From Flavobacterium fluviatile (lineage in GTDB: Bacteria; Bacteroidota; Bacteroidia; Flavobacteriales; Flavobacteriaceae), in assembly GCF_010645065.1 (NCBI RefSeq), contig NZ_JAADZW010000003.1, positions 124,001 to 188,000 on the forward strand: a stretch of DNA of 64,000 bases, in the 5' to 3' direction. A program made the translations under genes and the position numbers. Numbering within the stretch: position 1 is the stretch's first letter; every line of letters starts with the position of its first letter. Under the pieces are notes generated by a model. It made no database searches. It was not told where the DNA came from and worked only from the letters and a program-made list of their open reading frames with translations. Shown in pieces: positions 62,905-64,000 of the stretch.

Positions 62905-62912
62905 TACCTTTG
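62905..62912 (+). promoter_or_regulatory. thiL: -7 promoter box of thiL
   Basis: TACCTTTG matches TAnnTTTG, 28 bp before the thiL ATG. No well-spaced TTG element was found. No thiamine riboswitch is recognisable in the leader. Confidence 0.5.
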
Positions 62913-62940
62913 CAGCTTACAACTTTTGGAACTTTAAAAA

Positions 62941-63987
62941 ATGATCGAAGATAAAAACCCACAACGTACCAGTATAGCGCAGTTAGGCGAGTTTGGTTTA
63001 ATTGAACATTTAACCCGACATTTTGATGTAAAACAAGAGTCGACTTTAAAGAGCATTGGCGATGATGCTGCAGTTCTTGATTTCAAGGATAAAAAAGTAG
63101 TGGTTTCGACCGATTTACTGATTGAAGGCGTACATTTTGATCTGGCTTATATGCCTTTGAAACACTTAGGATACAAATCTGTAGTGGTTAATGTTTCTGA
63201 CATTTGCGCTATGAATGCCAAACCAACACAAATAACGGTTTCTATAGCCGTTTCTAACCGTTTCCCACTAGAAGCTTTGGAAGAATTATTTGAAGGAATC
63301 ACACGCGCTGCAAACGAGTATAAAGTAGATGTTATTGGCGGAGACACCACCTCATCCCAAAAAGGTTTAATTATCAGCATCACCGCAATTGGTGAAGCTG
63401 ATGCTGATGAAATTGTGTATAGAAACGGAGCAAAACAAACTGATTTATTGGTGGTAACCGGAGATATTGGTGCAGCTTATATGGGATTACAGGTTTTGGA
63501 ACGCGAAAAACAGGTTTTTCAGGTGAATCCAAACAATCAGCCGGATTTGGATCCTTACACTTATTTGGTCGAAAGACAATTAAAACCTGAAGCCCGCAAA
63601 GATGTTCGTACACTTTTGCATGCCCTTGAAATAAAACCAACTTCGATGATTGATATTTCAGACGGATTATCTTCAGAAATTATTCATTTGTGCAAACAGT
63701 CAAAAGTGGGCTGTAATTTATATGAAGACAAACTGCCACTGGATCCTCAGTTTATTTCGACCTGTGAAGAGTTTAATATTGACAGCACAACGGTTGCCAT
63801 TAACGGTGGCGAAGATTATGAACTGTTATTTACAATCGACATTAATGATTTTGACAAAATAAAAGGAAATCCAAACTTTACTATCATTGGCCACATGACA
63901 GATGAAAGCGAAGGCATCCATTTAGTTACCCGCGCCAATACTAAAATAGCCTTAAAAGCCAGAGGCTGGGACGCCCTGAGTGAATAA
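62941..63987 (+). CDS. thiL: Thiamine-monophosphate kinase
   Basis: ThiL phosphorylates thiamine monophosphate to the cofactor thiamine diphosphate. The 348-residue protein has the PurM/AIR-synthase-like fold: ATP/Mg motif SIGDDAAVLDFKDKKVVVSTDLLIEGVHFD near 40-70, VVNVSDICAMNAKPTQITVSIA, VIGGDTTSS, the glycine-rich VTGDIGAAYMGLQ, MIDISDGLSSEIIHL and INGGEDYELLF. Several of these are paired Asp clusters that bind magnesium. No other thiamine-biosynthesis gene is in the window. The stop codon is 13 bp before the window end. Confidence 0.97.
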   Translation: MIEDKNPQRTSIAQLGEFGLIEHLTRHFDVKQESTLKSIGDDAAVLDFKDKKVVVSTDLLIEGVHFDLAYMPLKHLGYKSVVVNVSDICAMNAKPTQITVSIAVSNRFPLEALEELFEGITRAANEYKVDVIGGDTTSSQKGLIISITAIGEADADEIVYRNGAKQTDLLVVTGDIGAAYMGLQVLEREKQVFQVNPNNQPDLDPYTYLVERQLKPEARKDVRTLLHALEIKPTSMIDISDGLSSEIIHLCKQSKVGCNLYEDKLPLDPQFISTCEEFNIDSTTVAINGGEDYELLFTIDINDFDKIKGNPNFTIIGHMTDESEGIHLVTRANTKIALKARGWDALSE

Positions 63988-64000
63988 ATTTTAAAAATTC

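Noticed and set aside
62813..62940. Thiamine (TPP) riboswitch before thiL
   Set aside because: No CTGAGA-type or other conserved TPP element was found in the leader; only a -7 promoter box is present.

Overview
The window is low-GC chromosomal DNA of a Bacteroidetes bacterium, most likely a Flavobacterium. Evidence for this: SusC/SusD and other TonB-dependent receptors, a type IX secretion system (T9SS) type B C-terminal signal, Bacteroidetes-type -7 promoter boxes (TAnnTTTG) upstream of many genes, AT-rich intergenic DNA, and Bacteroidetes families such as YARHG, DUF3108, BACON and choice-of-anchor L. No rRNA, tRNA or CRISPR was seen.

Region 1 (1-20.5 kb) is mostly core genes: a truncated TonB-dependent receptor, pgi, an M23 peptidase, an aromatic amino-acid catabolic set (tryptophan 2,3-dioxygenase, 4-hydroxyphenylpyruvate dioxygenase, homogentisate dioxygenase), a patatin fused to an outer-membrane barrel, uvrC, an aspartoacylase-like peptidase with 5-formyl-THF cyclo-ligase, pheS and a CvpA-like protein. 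It ends with a two-gene unit (19600-20422) that resembles a Panacea antitoxin plus a small membrane toxin.

Region 2 (20.5-45.4 kb) is one polysaccharide utilization locus, almost all on the minus strand. Read in transcription order it holds SusC, SusD, a PKD-containing surface lipoprotein, GH2, GH31, GH97, GH39, GH3, a BACON-GH5 lipoprotein, a REP-associated transposase and GH95. GH5 + GH31 + GH2 + GH3 + GH95 is the set needed to cut fucogalactoxyloglucan and strip xylose, galactose, glucose and fucose; GH97 and GH39 are additions. Divergent from susC are two tandem paralogous Nudix-winged-helix regulators with degraded Nudix boxes, and the shared intergenic region holds a clear palindromic operator candidate. 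Three gaps between the glycosidase genes carry related long inverted repeats. The transposase gene contains its own REP palindrome, expanded in frame.

Region 3 (45.5-56.3 kb) contains lepA, a metallopeptidase-lectin gene disrupted by four single-base losses, a beta-barrel protein, a WYL regulator facing a DinB protein, a PfkB kinase and a 1351-residue T9SS cargo with eight internal repeats.

Region 4 (56.3-62.9 kb) is accessory DNA: short genes of mostly unknown function separated by structured elements. These include two copies of a 270-275 bp element with compensatory base changes in a hairpin, gene units bracketed by complementary ends that recall integron cassettes, three copies of a roughly 180 bp terminal-inverted-repeat element, and a truncated esterase between short direct repeats. 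A flavin reductase/LysR pair lies inside it. The window closes with thiL.
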